From NCBI RefSeq assembly GCF_002002925.1, contig NZ_CP019511.1:372001-436000 (forward strand): 64,000 nt of DNA. Reading direction: 5' to 3'. Every line of letters begins with the position of its first letter. The stretch's first letter is position 1. A program made the position numbers and the translations under genes. The notes under the pieces were generated by a model. The model searched no databases. It saw only the letters and a program-made list of their open reading frames with translations, and was not told where the DNA came from. Shown in pieces: positions 7,455-16,019 of this stretch. The DNA is from Sphingomonas sp. LM7 (GTDB lineage Bacteria; Pseudomonadota; Alphaproteobacteria; Sphingomonadales; Sphingomonadaceae).

Positions 7455-8243
7455 TCAGCGCAGGCAGGCGTCTAGCCCGTCTCCGCGGACGACGCCGATC
7501 CGCTTATTGATCGAATTGCCATAGCGCCGCGTGAAGCCCCTGGGGTCGATCGCGGCGCGCTTTTTCGGCAGCGGCAGCACTGCAGCGATCAGCGCCGCCT
7601 CCCGCTGCGAGAGGCGCGAGGCATCGTGCTTGAAATAGCGCATCGCGCCGGCATTGACGCCGTACGTTCCGATCCCGGTCTCGGCGACGTTGAGATAGAC
7701 TTCCATGATCCGCCGCTTGCCCCAGATATTCTCGATGAGCAGCGTGAAATAGGCCTCCAGGCCTTTGCGGAAATAGCCGCCGCCTTGCCACAGGAAGACG
7801 TTCTTGGCGGTCTGCTGGCTGATCGTCGATCCGCCGCGAATGCGCTTCTTGCCAGTGGCGTTGCGCGCGGCGGCGGCGGCGATCGCCTTGTAGTCGAAGC
7901 CGTTATGCTCGCAGAATCGCGAATCCTCGGCGGCAATCGCGGCGCGGGCCATGCTCGAGTCGATGCGATCGAAGCGCATCCAGTGCTTGGTTACGCCGTG
8001 GCCGGCGACGATGTCGCCCATCATCGTGAAGGTGATCGGCGGATTGATGAACCGTAGCGCCGCGACCCAGAGCATCGAGCCGATGAGGAAGACCAGGATC
8101 GCCTTGACGATCCATACCAGCACCCTGCGCCACAAGGGCTTGCGAGGGCGACGGGGCTCGGGCGCAGGCTCGGGCGCATCGACAGGCGTCGTCGCCTGCG
8201 GACTGCGCGGTTGCGTCGGATCGTCGTGCCGTTCGTCACCCAT
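7455..8243 (-). CDS. mtgA: Monofunctional peptidoglycan transglycosylase
   Basis: This glycosyltransferase family 51 enzyme polymerises lipid II into glycan strands in the inner membrane. It has a Pro-rich cytoplasmic N-terminus, one membrane anchor (about residues 41-62), the catalytic motif AAEDSRFCEHNGFD with Glu106, then RGGSTISQQTAKNVFLW and the second acidic motif region KRRIMEVYLNVAETG. No transpeptidase domain follows, so it is the stand-alone MtgA type. The length of 262 residues is slightly above the usual 225-240 because of the proline-rich N-terminus. Confidence 0.93.
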   Translation of the reverse strand: MGDERHDDPTQPRSPQATTPVDAPEPAPEPRRPRKPLWRRVLVWIVKAILVFLIGSMLWVAALRFINPPITFTMMGDIVAGHGVTKHWMRFDRIDSSMARAAIAAEDSRFCEHNGFDYKAIAAAAARNATGKKRIRGGSTISQQTAKNVFLWQGGGYFRKGLEAYFTLLIENIWGKRRIMEVYLNVAETGIGTYGVNAGAMRYFKHDASRLSQREAALIAAVLPLPKKRAAIDPRGFTRRYGNSINKRIGVVRGDGLDACLR

Positions 8244-8290
8244 AAGGGCACGATTGGCGGGGCGCGACGTTCAACGCAACCGCTTCGTCG

Positions 8291-9196
8291 TTAGTAGGCT
8301 GCGAGCAGCCGCTTCTCACCCGCCAAGCGCATCATCGCCTTTTGGAGCTTCTCGAAGGCGCGAACCTCGATCTGGCGGACGCGCTCGCGCGACACGCCAT
8401 AGACCTGGCTGAGCTCTTCGAGCGTCTTGGGATCGTCGGTCAGGCGACGCTCGGTGAGAATGTGCTTCTCCCGCTCGTTGAGGTCGTCCATCGCATCGAC
8501 CAGCATCGAGTGACGGACGTCGGCCTCCTGAGCCTCGGCCACTGCCTCGTCCTGGAGCTGGCTGTCGTCCTGCAGCCAATCCTGCCACTGGCCCTCGCCA
8601 TCCTCGCGCACCGGCACGTTGAGCGAAGTATCCCCGCCCATCGCCATGCGGCGGTTCATCGAGGTGACTTCGTCCTCGGTCACGCCGAGATCGGTGGCGA
8701 TCTTGGTAAGATGCTCGGGCGAAAGATCGCCATCCTCGAACGCGTCGAGCTTGGCCTTCATCCGGCGCAGGTTGAAGAACAGCTTCTTCTGCGCCGCAGT
8801 GGTGCCCATCTTCACGAGCGACCAGCTGCGCAGGATGAATTCCTGGATCGACGCACGGATCCACCACATGGCATAAGTCGCCAGGCGGAAGCCGCGATCG
8901 GCCTCGAACTTCTTCACGCCCTGCATCAGGCCGATATTGCCCTCCGAAATCAGCTCGGACACGGGCAGGCCATAGCCGCGATAGCCCATGGCGATCTTGG
9001 CCACGAGTCGCAGATGCGACGTGACCAGTTGCGCAGCCGCATCGGCGTCGCCATGCTCCTCGAAGCGCTTGGCGAGCATATATTCCTGCTCGGGCGCGAG
9101 GATCGGAAACTTCTTGATCTCCGACAGATAGCGGTTGAGGCTCGCCTCGCCGCCGAGTGCAGGAATCGTCGCGGGGACGTTGCTGCCATTTGCCAT
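8291..9196 (-). CDS. rpoH: RNA polymerase sigma factor RpoH (sigma-32)
   Basis: This heat-shock sigma factor has 301 residues. Region 2 motifs are present (SELISEGNIGLMQGVKKFEADRG and LATYAMWWIRASIQEFI). The RpoH box QKKLFFNLR at residues 136-144 separates this family from RpoD. Region 4 ends with the helix-turn-helix LEELSQVYGVSRERVRQIE. The ATG at 9196 follows AGGGAGA at good spacing, so an in-frame TTG two codons earlier is not needed. It lies downstream of and in line with rluD, about 50 bases apart. Confidence 0.95.
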   Translation of the reverse strand: MANGSNVPATIPALGGEASLNRYLSEIKKFPILAPEQEYMLAKRFEEHGDADAAAQLVTSHLRLVAKIAMGYRGYGLPVSELISEGNIGLMQGVKKFEADRGFRLATYAMWWIRASIQEFILRSWSLVKMGTTAAQKKLFFNLRRMKAKLDAFEDGDLSPEHLTKIATDLGVTEDEVTSMNRRMAMGGDTSLNVPVREDGEGQWQDWLQDDSQLQDEAVAEAQEADVRHSMLVDAMDDLNEREKHILTERRLTDDPKTLEELSQVYGVSRERVRQIEVRAFEKLQKAMMRLAGEKRLLAAY

Positions 9197-9247
9197 GATC
9201 AATCTCCCTTCACTGGGCGCAGTACCGCACGGGTTGCGCCACGAAAA

Positions 9248-10201
9248 TCATACGATGAGCTTATTGAACAGTTCCTGCATATCTGCAGGCATTTCGCTAT
9301 CGAATGCCAAAGCGTGGCTTTTCACAGGGTGAATGAACCCCAGATGGGCCGCATGCAAGGCCTGTCGCCGGAAATCCAGCGTTGCCAGAACTGCCCGATG
9401 GACCGGACGCGCGCTCCCATAGACCGGGTCCCCGAGCAACGGATGGCCGATCGACGCCATGTGAACGCGAACCTGATGCGTCCGCCCGGTTTCGAGACGA
9501 CATTCTACGAGGGCGGCGTCGCGCAACGATCGGATCATGTTCCAATGCGTGACCGCGTGTTTTCCACTTCCTTCGCGGACCACGGCCATTTTCTTGCGGT
9601 TTGTGGACGATCTCCCGAGAGACGCGGAAATTGTACCTGCCGAAGTTGACACGCGGCCGGCGACCAATGCCTTGTACCGCCTGTCGATTGTATGCGCCTT
9701 GAACTGCGCGGCGAGCCCGACATGGGCACGGTCCGTCTTTGCGGCCACCATCAGACCCGAAGTATCCTTGTCGATCCGGTGGACGATCCCGGGGCGCGCC
9801 ACGCCGCCGATCCCCGAGAGCTGCCCCGCGCAATGATGGAGCAGCGCGTTGACCAGCGTTCCGTCGAGATTGCCCGCCGCGGGATGGACGACCAGCCCGG
9901 CCTGCTTGTCGATCACGATCAGATGTTCGTCCTCGAACACGATATCGAGTGCGATGTCCTGCGCTTCGTTATGCGCCGGCGTCGGGTCCGGCACGGCGAT
10001 GCTGAACAGCGCGCCGCCGGGCGCCTTCTTGGCAGGATCGCGGACGAGACCTTCGGGTCCGGTCACCGCGCCGCTGGAAATCAGCGCCTTCAGCCGTTCG
10101 CGCGAAAGCGCAGGCAGAGCGTCGGCGAGCGCACGGTCGAGCCGCCAGCCATTCGCGGCCTCCGTAATCCGCGCTTCGAGTGTAGTAACCCCCCGGTCCA
10201 T
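9248..10201 (-). CDS. rluD: RluD-type 23S rRNA pseudouridine synthase
   Basis: An N-terminal S4 RNA-binding domain (RLDRALADALPALSRERLKALI) is followed by the RluA/RluD catalytic core. That core includes the motif GIVHRIDKDTSGL with the catalytic Asp144, AKTDRAHVGLAAQFK and TGRTHQVRVHMASIGHPLLGD. Enzymes of this group modify uridines in helix 69 of 23S rRNA during 50S assembly. The length of 317 residues fits. The gene is divergent from a JAMM protein, with starts only 13 bases apart. Confidence 0.92.
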   Translation of the reverse strand: MDRGVTTLEARITEAANGWRLDRALADALPALSRERLKALISSGAVTGPEGLVRDPAKKAPGGALFSIAVPDPTPAHNEAQDIALDIVFEDEHLIVIDKQAGLVVHPAAGNLDGTLVNALLHHCAGQLSGIGGVARPGIVHRIDKDTSGLMVAAKTDRAHVGLAAQFKAHTIDRRYKALVAGRVSTSAGTISASLGRSSTNRKKMAVVREGSGKHAVTHWNMIRSLRDAALVECRLETGRTHQVRVHMASIGHPLLGDPVYGSARPVHRAVLATLDFRRQALHAAHLGFIHPVKSHALAFDSEMPADMQELFNKLIV

Positions 10202-10214
10202 TCTGTAGGGCTAG

Positions 10215-10628
10215 ATGGGGATGGGAACGCATGTTTCAAGATCTGTACTGATCGGTATTCGACGGATTTCCGCCGATCTTGCCCCGCGCGAGGCGTGCGG
10301 ATTGCTGTTTGGCGGCGAGGACGCGATCACGGGCTGGCAAGCCGCTGAAAACGTGGCGGAAGACCCCGAACGACGCTTCGAGATCGACCCGTCGGCGCTG
10401 TTCGCGGCGCTGAGGGCCGAGCGGGCGGGCGGGCCGAAGATTATCGGCTATTGGCATTCGCATCCCAGCGGCGATGCGACGCCTTCGATCACCGATGCGG
10501 CAATGGCGGCGGCCGACGGCAAGCTGTGGCTGATCGTTGCGGGCGAGACGGCGGGCTTGTGGCGGGCGGGCGAGGGCGGGGCGTTGCACGGCCGGTTCGA
10601 TGCAATGCCGTTCGATCTGACCGAATAA
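10215..10628 (+). CDS. JAB/MPN (JAMM) metallopeptidase-like protein
   Basis: This 137-residue protein carries a complete JAMM zinc site: Glu26 in REACGLL, then His81-x-His83 in HSHPSG, Ser91 and Asp94 in PSITD. This is the M67 fold used by deubiquitinases, and in bacteria by proteins that clip ubiquitin-like sulfur carriers or act in cysteine biosynthesis (CysM/CysO systems). No ThiS/MoaD-like gene or E1-like gene is adjacent, so the substrate is unknown. Several in-frame ATGs exist at the N-terminus, and I use the first. Confidence 0.85.
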   Translation: MGMGTHVSRSVLIGIRRISADLAPREACGLLFGGEDAITGWQAAENVAEDPERRFEIDPSALFAALRAERAGGPKIIGYWHSHPSGDATPSITDAAMAAADGKLWLIVAGETAGLWRAGEGGALHGRFDAMPFDLTE

Positions 10629-10652
10629 CCTTGGCCGCGTTGCTATGCTCGA

Positions 10653-10680
10653 AGGGCCCGGGTGTCGCCACCCGGGCCCT
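10653..10680. terminator. Bidirectional terminator hairpin
   Basis: Perfect 12-bp arms AGGGCCCGGGTG and CACCCGGGCCCT enclose the loop TCGC between the convergent JAMM gene and TonB receptor gene. The T-tract is weak, so stem strength would have to do most of the work. Confidence 0.75.
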
Positions 10681-10697
10681 CTTCGCTTCATCCGGCC

Positions 10698-13547
10698 CTA
10701 GAAGCCGTAGGAAAGGCGCACATAGCCGAACTGGCCCGGCAGATCGTAGGTCGTCGGGTCGAAATTGGCGCTGTCGCAAGTGAAGCACTGCGGCGGATCG
10801 CGATCGAACACATTGTTCACGCCGGCAGTGAGCCGCAGGCGGTTATCCATCCAGCCGGGCGACAGATAGAGCTGGACGTCGCCGTAGAACACATTGCCCA
10901 TGCGGTGGACGCCGTCGCGCTCGTCGACCGCGGCGATGTAGCGGCCGGTGAACGAGATGCCGTAACTGCGTGCCGACCAGTCGATCGTGCCGTTGAGCTT
11001 GAACTTGGGATAGGCCTGATCGGGGCTGCCGCGTTCGGTTCCGGCATATTCCTGCGTCGGCGCGTTGAGATCCGACGGCGGCACGATGTTGTACTTGATC
11101 AGATGCGCCGCGTTGACGGCGAGCCCCACGGTTCCGCCGCCGAACTCGGTCGAGCGGAAATTGACGGTCCAGTCGATTCCCGAGGTCTCGATCGCATTGA
11201 GGTTGAGCAGGCGCGCATTGATCGAAGCGATCGTGCCACTTCCGGTGCGCGTGATCGCGGCGCAGCTGACCGGATCGGCATTGAACGCGCAGCGCGAGAG
11301 CGTGAGCGTTGCGGGGACCGAGTCGATCGCGTTGGTCAGCTTGATGCTGTACCAATTGACTTCGAGGTTCAGCGCGCTGGCGAAGCTGCCAGTGGCCCAG
11401 CTGGGGCTGTAGACTCCGCCCGCGGTCCAGGTCTCCGCGGTTTCGGGTAGAAGCGTGGTATTTCCCTGCGAAAACACGCCGAGCTGGCCCCCGGTGGGTT
11501 CAGCGTAGCTGCCGCTGGCGGGAACGCCATTGGCGATGCAATTGGCGCGGACAGTGGGGTTGGTCTGGAACGAGCCGCCGGCAGCACTGGTGCACGGATC
11601 GTCGATCGTCGCGTCGAAGCGCGAAGGGCCGGCATAGAGCTCGCCGATGCTCGGCGCGCGCAGGCTCTCGGCATAGCCGCCGCGGAACAGCAGGTCGGGC
11701 ACCGGCTTCCACAACCCCGAGGCCGTGAAGGTGGTGTTGCTGCCGAACGACGAATAGTTCGAGTGTCGCACTGCGCCGTCGAGCTCGAGCAAGTGGAAGA
11801 AGGGCTTGCCTGCGAACAGCGGGATGCGGATCTCGCCGTAGAATTCGTCGACGTTGAAGCCGCCTCGCGCCGGGCTGGTCGGCACATCGGCGCCCAGACC
11901 GGCGACGATGATCGGATCGGGATCGTAGCTGGCATATTGATCGCGATGCTCATAGCCGACTGCGACGCCGACTGCGCCGCCGGGCAAGTCGAACAGCTCG
12001 CCCGAGACATTGGCGGTGAAGTCCCACAGGCGCTGCTTGCTCTTGTCGCGTTCGTCGAAGGTCACATAGTCGAGCATCGCCTGGGTAACCGATCCGGCGC
12101 CCCCGAAGATGTTGAACGGCACGCAGGCGCCGGTGCAGGCCGCGACCGGGCCCAGCGCGCGGGCGAGGTTGGCGGCATTGACGTTGCCGGTGAAGACCTG
12201 ATGCGCGTCGTTGATCCCGTAGACGCCGTTGATGTCCCAATACCATTTATGGCTGCCGACATCGAACGACCCGTCGAGCGTGACGGTGGCCGACATGGTG
12301 TCGACATCCTGGGTGAACACCCGCTGCCCGGCCTCTACGAAGCGGCGGCGCACGGTCGAGTAATTGGCCGGGGTGCCGCCAGCGCCCGAGGAGAGCGTGA
12401 CGCCGAACGGATTGAACGGGTTGGTCGCGTCGATCGAGATCGTGTCGAGCAGATTGCCGTTGCCCGCGTCCGGCCCGACGAACAGCGGGAGGAACGCCGC
12501 CTCGGTCGTCGAATGGCGATGGTTGGCGACCAGCTTGGCGCGCAGATTGACGTTTTCGGCCAGCTCCTGCTTGAAGTTGAAGAAGCCGCCATAGCGCTCC
12601 GACGGCGTCAGCAGATAGTTGAACGGCGCGAAGTTGAACGAGTCGGTTGCCGAGGAATAATTGCGATAGTCGGCGAGCACCGGGCGGCGCCCGATCACCG
12701 GGGTGGCCAGGGTCAGGCTCTGGCCGAGCACGTCGTAGCGGCCGTTGGGCGTCGCGCTGGAACAGCCGCCCGCGGCGCAGCTGGTGGCGCCGGGCGTGGG
12801 GAATTGCGAGATGTCGCGGTCCGCGGTGCTCACGCCTTCCTGCTTGGTATAATAGCCGCCGAACACCAGCGAGGAGCCCGTATCCAGGGACTGGATGCCG
12901 TAGCTCGCCTCGTAATTCTGGGTATGGCCGTCGCCCGCGCGATAGGTGCCGAACTGCGCCGAAGCGCGCAGGCCCTGTTGCGACTGCTTGGTGATGATGT
13001 TGATCACGCCGGCCACCGCATCGGTGCCATAGAGGGGGGATGCGCCCGACTGGAGCACTTCGATCCGCTCGATCATGCTGGTCGGCAGCGCGTTGAGATC
13101 GACCGAGGCGGGAATGCCGCCCGCCGCCGATCCGTTGACGAAGCGCAGGCCGTCGACCAGCACCAGCGTGCGCTTGGCGGCGAGATAGCGCAGGTCGATC
13201 TCCGCCGAGCCCGAACTGACGCCGGTGCCGTCGGGCGGGCCGCCGATATTGCCGGCGTTGTTGACCTTGGTATTGAGGCCGCCGCCCGCGCTGGGCAGGC
13301 GCTGGAGGACATCGGCGACCGAGCTGAGGCCGGTGCGGGCGATCGCCGCCTCGTCGACCATGACCACGGGCTTGTCCTGATCGAGCGGATTGCGCCGGAT
13401 GCGCGATCCCGTGACGACGATGTCTTCGGTGACGGCAGGCTCGTCGGTTTGCGGGGCCGATTGTGCCTGTGCCGGTATCGCGGCAAGTCCCGCGGCGAGC
13501 GCTGCAGTCGCGACGCCGACATTCTTCCAAACCCTGATCTCGCGCAT
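10698..13547 (-). CDS. TonB-dependent outer membrane receptor
   Basis: This 949-residue protein begins with a Sec signal (MREIRVWKNVGVATAALAAG through AQA), followed by the sphingomonad/Caulobacter TonB-box region EDIVVTGSRI. The plug domain includes RTLVLVDGLRFV, IERIEVLQSGASPLYG and AVAGVINIITK. A long beta-barrel ends in a terminal aromatic strand (YVRLSYGF). It imports an unknown ligand across the outer membrane using TonB-ExbBD. Several Cys pairs occur in barrel loops. The start at 13547 has GGAGG 8 bases upstream; longer frames are not supported. No adjacent transporter or hydrolase reveals the substrate. Confidence 0.93.
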   Translation of the reverse strand: MREIRVWKNVGVATAALAAGLAAIPAQAQSAPQTDEPAVTEDIVVTGSRIRRNPLDQDKPVVMVDEAAIARTGLSSVADVLQRLPSAGGGLNTKVNNAGNIGGPPDGTGVSSGSAEIDLRYLAAKRTLVLVDGLRFVNGSAAGGIPASVDLNALPTSMIERIEVLQSGASPLYGTDAVAGVINIITKQSQQGLRASAQFGTYRAGDGHTQNYEASYGIQSLDTGSSLVFGGYYTKQEGVSTADRDISQFPTPGATSCAAGGCSSATPNGRYDVLGQSLTLATPVIGRRPVLADYRNYSSATDSFNFAPFNYLLTPSERYGGFFNFKQELAENVNLRAKLVANHRHSTTEAAFLPLFVGPDAGNGNLLDTISIDATNPFNPFGVTLSSGAGGTPANYSTVRRRFVEAGQRVFTQDVDTMSATVTLDGSFDVGSHKWYWDINGVYGINDAHQVFTGNVNAANLARALGPVAACTGACVPFNIFGGAGSVTQAMLDYVTFDERDKSKQRLWDFTANVSGELFDLPGGAVGVAVGYEHRDQYASYDPDPIIVAGLGADVPTSPARGGFNVDEFYGEIRIPLFAGKPFFHLLELDGAVRHSNYSSFGSNTTFTASGLWKPVPDLLFRGGYAESLRAPSIGELYAGPSRFDATIDDPCTSAAGGSFQTNPTVRANCIANGVPASGSYAEPTGGQLGVFSQGNTTLLPETAETWTAGGVYSPSWATGSFASALNLEVNWYSIKLTNAIDSVPATLTLSRCAFNADPVSCAAITRTGSGTIASINARLLNLNAIETSGIDWTVNFRSTEFGGGTVGLAVNAAHLIKYNIVPPSDLNAPTQEYAGTERGSPDQAYPKFKLNGTIDWSARSYGISFTGRYIAAVDERDGVHRMGNVFYGDVQLYLSPGWMDNRLRLTAGVNNVFDRDPPQCFTCDSANFDPTTYDLPGQFGYVRLSYGF

Positions 13548-13722
13548 GAATCGATCCTCCGTTAAAGGCCGTTCGCGACATCCTGTTTCGTGGTTTCTGT
13601 AACAGTAGAGAAACAAACGGGCGGCGCTTGCGCAATGGGGGACGGCACCGGCCGATACGATCCCGGCGACGGTGTGGCTTTGGTGTTACAAAAGCTCAGA
13701 ACTGCCTCATGGCGCAAAAGCG

Positions 13723-13748
13723 GGAACGTTTCGCCCCCGTGCCTCGTT
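13723..13748 (+). promoter_or_regulatory. EcfG-type general stress promoter
   Basis: GGAAC at 13723-13727 and CGTT at 13745-13748 are separated by 17 bases, an exact match to the alphaproteobacterial EcfG consensus GGAAC-N16/17-CGTT. The start codon of the small membrane protein is 29 bases downstream, with AGGGAG in between. Confidence 0.7.
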
Positions 13749-13777
13749 GCCCTCCCATAACAAAGGGAGTGCCTGAG

Positions 13778-13924
13778 ATGCTTTGGACCATCGTCGTCAT
13801 CCTCGTCATCCTGTGGCTGCTCGGCTTCACCTTCCATGTCGGCGCCGGGCTGATCCACATCCTGCTGGTCATCGCGCTCGTCGTCGGGCTGATCCAGCTG
13901 TTCTCGGGCCGTCGCGTCGTCTAG
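13778..13924 (+). CDS. Small hydrophobic membrane protein, lmo0937 family
   Basis: The 48-residue product is nearly all membrane-spanning: two helices (LWTIVVILVILWLLGFTF and LIHILLVIALVVGLIQLF) joined by a short HVGAG turn, ending in GRRVV. The length and the pattern MLW-x-I-x-V-I-L-x-x-L-W-L-L-G...IHILLVIA match the small lmo0937-type family. The ATG at 13778 follows AGGGAG at 8 bases. The upstream promoter suggests expression in the general stress response. Confidence 0.8.
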   Translation: MLWTIVVILVILWLLGFTFHVGAGLIHILLVIALVVGLIQLFSGRRVV

Positions 13925-13999
13925 CGCCACGGCCGGCGCAGCTTGCAGCGACCTCGCGGCTGCGCCAAAGAGGCGCTGGGGTAACCGGAGCCAAAATCC

Positions 14000-14644
14000 T
14001 TGAACATCAGCCCGACCGATTTCGCGAGCCTTTTGTGTTCAAGGCTTTGCCACGACCTGTTGAGTCCGGTTGGCGCACTCAACAACGGGCTGGAGCTGCT
14101 TGCCGACGAGCATGATCCGGAGATGCGCGCGCGCTGCCTGGAGCTTCTCAGCGAGAGCGCCAAGGCATCGGCCAACAAGCTGAAGTTCTTCCGCCTCGCC
14201 TTCGGCGCAGCGGGAGGCTTTGGCGAGACCGTCGACACGCGCGAGGCGCAGGCGGCGATCGAGGGGCTGTTCGGCGAGAACCATCGCGTCAAGGTCGGCT
14301 GGATGGTCGAGGACCCGGTATTGCCCAAGCAGGCAATCAAGGTGCTGCTCAACCTCGCGCTGATCGGCGGCGACGCGCTGATCCGCGGCGGCCAGCTCGA
14401 TATCGGCGCGGAGATCGTCGACGGATCGATCGAGATCGTCGTGCGCGCTGACGGGCCACGGATCGTGCTCGATTCCGAGCTTCGCGGTGCGCTTGCGGGC
14501 GGCCAGGACGACATGCCTGTCACCCCGCGGGCGGCGGCGGCGTTCCTCGCGCATGCGCTGGTGGTGCAGGGTGGCGGCACGCTTCAGGTGAGCCCGCCTG
14601 ATTCGGACGTGCTGCTGTTCGGAGCGAGCTTCCGGGTCGGCTAG
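14000..14644 (+). CDS. chpT: Histidine phosphotransferase ChpT
   Basis: The 214-residue protein has the ChpT dimerisation helix motif RLCHDLLSPVGALNNGLELL with the phospho-accepting His18. A degenerate histidine-kinase-like second domain follows, containing IKVLLNLALIGGDALIRGG and a C-terminal ATPase-like remnant. In Caulobacter, ChpT passes phosphate from CckA to CtrA and CpdR and so ties the cell cycle to proteolysis. CckA and CtrA are not in this window. The start is TTG 14000 with GGAG upstream, because His18 must lie near the N-terminus as in homologues. Confidence 0.88.
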   Translation: MNISPTDFASLLCSRLCHDLLSPVGALNNGLELLADEHDPEMRARCLELLSESAKASANKLKFFRLAFGAAGGFGETVDTREAQAAIEGLFGENHRVKVGWMVEDPVLPKQAIKVLLNLALIGGDALIRGGQLDIGAEIVDGSIEIVVRADGPRIVLDSELRGALAGGQDDMPVTPRAAAAFLAHALVVQGGGTLQVSPPDSDVLLFGASFRVG

Positions 14645-15555
14645 TCAGCGGCGGCGTGAGAGCGCGACGCGAGCGACCCCAACAGCGCCGTCAGATCCCG
14701 TAGAATCGTCTGGATGCTGGCGGCCTGTGCATGCCGGTAATAGCGATCGACTGCGTAGCCGATGCCCAGCGCGCCAAGGACGATTCGCTTGTCACTGTCG
14801 ATCCGCGCGATCGTTTGAAAAAGGCTTCGTTCGAGATAGGACGGGCCGTTTTCCATCAGCGTGGAATCGTCCACCGACGCGCCGTCGGACAAGATGATCA
14901 GCAGCCTGTGCCGCGCGGGTATCGCGGTGAGGCGCGCAATGGCCCAGTCCAGCGCCTCGCCGTCCACATTCTCACGCAGCAGATCGGGATGCAGCATCGC
15001 CTCCTGTGACGGTGTCGCCCAGACGCGCTCCCCTGCCGATTTGTAAACGATATGGAGCAGCGCGCAGAGCCGTCCAGGACGCGGGGGCCTCCCTTCGCGA
15101 AGCCACGCCTGCCGAGCGTACCCGCCATGCCAGCCAGCCGTGGAGAAGCCGAGGATTTCCGTGCGCGCGCCGGCGGCCGACAGGCTTGCTTCGAAGGCGC
15201 GTACGGCACCGGCCACTGCCGCGATCGGCTCGCCCTTCATCGATCCCGACTGGTCGATTAGAAGGCTGACGGCGAATTCGGCGGCATCGCTGCCGAGATG
15301 CGCGCGGATGGCGGAGTCGTCCGGCGTCTGGAGATCAGCGAAGTGCTCGGCCAGGCGCACGGCATTGCGCCAGCCATTACCCTCATCATCGCGCCATTCG
15401 CGCTTATCGGGGCTGACCCTCGCCAGTCGACCGGGGATGTCCGCGGCGTGGAGTTCGACATCATGGTCGCGGGTATACACGCGATAGGGTTCGTCCAATG
15501 GGCCGTCGGACGCCTCACGGCGGGGCAACGCGAACAGCTTTCGCCAATCGATCAT
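14641..15555 (-). CDS. CobT-like VWA-domain protein
   Basis: The 304-residue protein resembles the C-terminal half of cobaltochelatase subunit CobT. It has a VWA domain with a complete MIDAS start DQSGSMKGEPI, the ASDGASVDDS-like site (here LSDGASVDDST), and ends in a helical segment. CobT of the aerobic B12 pathway is about 600 residues long, so this protein lacks the usual N-terminal half. No cobN or cobS gene is near, so cobalt chelation is doubtful and the partner may be a MoxR-type AAA ATPase elsewhere. The start MIDWRKLFAL at 15555 is chosen over a longer frame. The stop overlaps that of chpT by 4 bases. Confidence 0.7.
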   Translation of the reverse strand: MIDWRKLFALPRREASDGPLDEPYRVYTRDHDVELHAADIPGRLARVSPDKREWRDDEGNGWRNAVRLAEHFADLQTPDDSAIRAHLGSDAAEFAVSLLIDQSGSMKGEPIAAVAGAVRAFEASLSAAGARTEILGFSTAGWHGGYARQAWLREGRPPRPGRLCALLHIVYKSAGERVWATPSQEAMLHPDLLRENVDGEALDWAIARLTAIPARHRLLIILSDGASVDDSTLMENGPSYLERSLFQTIARIDSDKRIVLGALGIGYAVDRYYRHAQAASIQTILRDLTALLGSLASRSHAAAD

Positions 15556-15720
15556 CGGGCTGTCCGCGGCATGGCAGGAGGATAGCAGGCGGTTTTCGCG
15601 GTTCGCAAGGCGCAACCTATCGCGAACGTAGCGCGAACGAACCCCTAGGGATTTTCAGCAGCTTGGCGTCGGGGTTATCCGCGGGGTCTCCTCGGGGTTT
15701 GCCCTCCCGGAGTCGCGCCC

Positions 15721-15945
15721 ATGTTTCTCGATTCGAACCCGCTTGGCCCGCATTGGGGCGACGCGCCCCGGCGGGCATGCAAGAGCTGCCAGGCGCCGAT
15801 CCTCGCGCATCATGCCGTCGAGGAAGTCCGTTTCCCGGACCATGCCGACAGCGCAGATATGAGCGGCAGCTATCATGCGGCGTGCGCGAAGCCCTTTGCG
15901 AGCATCGCCCGGGCGATGGCGATGCTGGGCCGCTTCTCTTTCTGA
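15721..15945 (+). CDS. Small protein with CxxC and HxxxC cysteine pairs
   Basis: I do not recognise a family. The 74-residue soluble product contains CKSCQAPIL near residue 20 and a second site SYHAACAKPF about 30 residues later. This arrangement could bind one zinc ion, as in small treble-clef proteins. The end is a helix (SIARAMAMLGRFSF). GGAG precedes the ATG by 9 bases. The gene is in line with the chemotaxis operon and may share its transcript. Confidence 0.65.
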   Translation: MFLDSNPLGPHWGDAPRRACKSCQAPILAHHAVEEVRFPDHADSADMSGSYHAACAKPFASIARAMAMLGRFSF

Positions 15946-16019
15946 GCCACGCGCGGGGACTAACGCCCTTTTAACCACCGCTGCCGCAGAGTGGCCCCGC
16001 AAATTTGCTTCGGGGCACC

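Noticed and set aside
11763..13565. 600-codon plus-strand open frame opposite the TonB receptor
   Set aside because: Composition is Arg/Gly/Ala-rich without any domain; the receptor gene on the minus strand is well supported.
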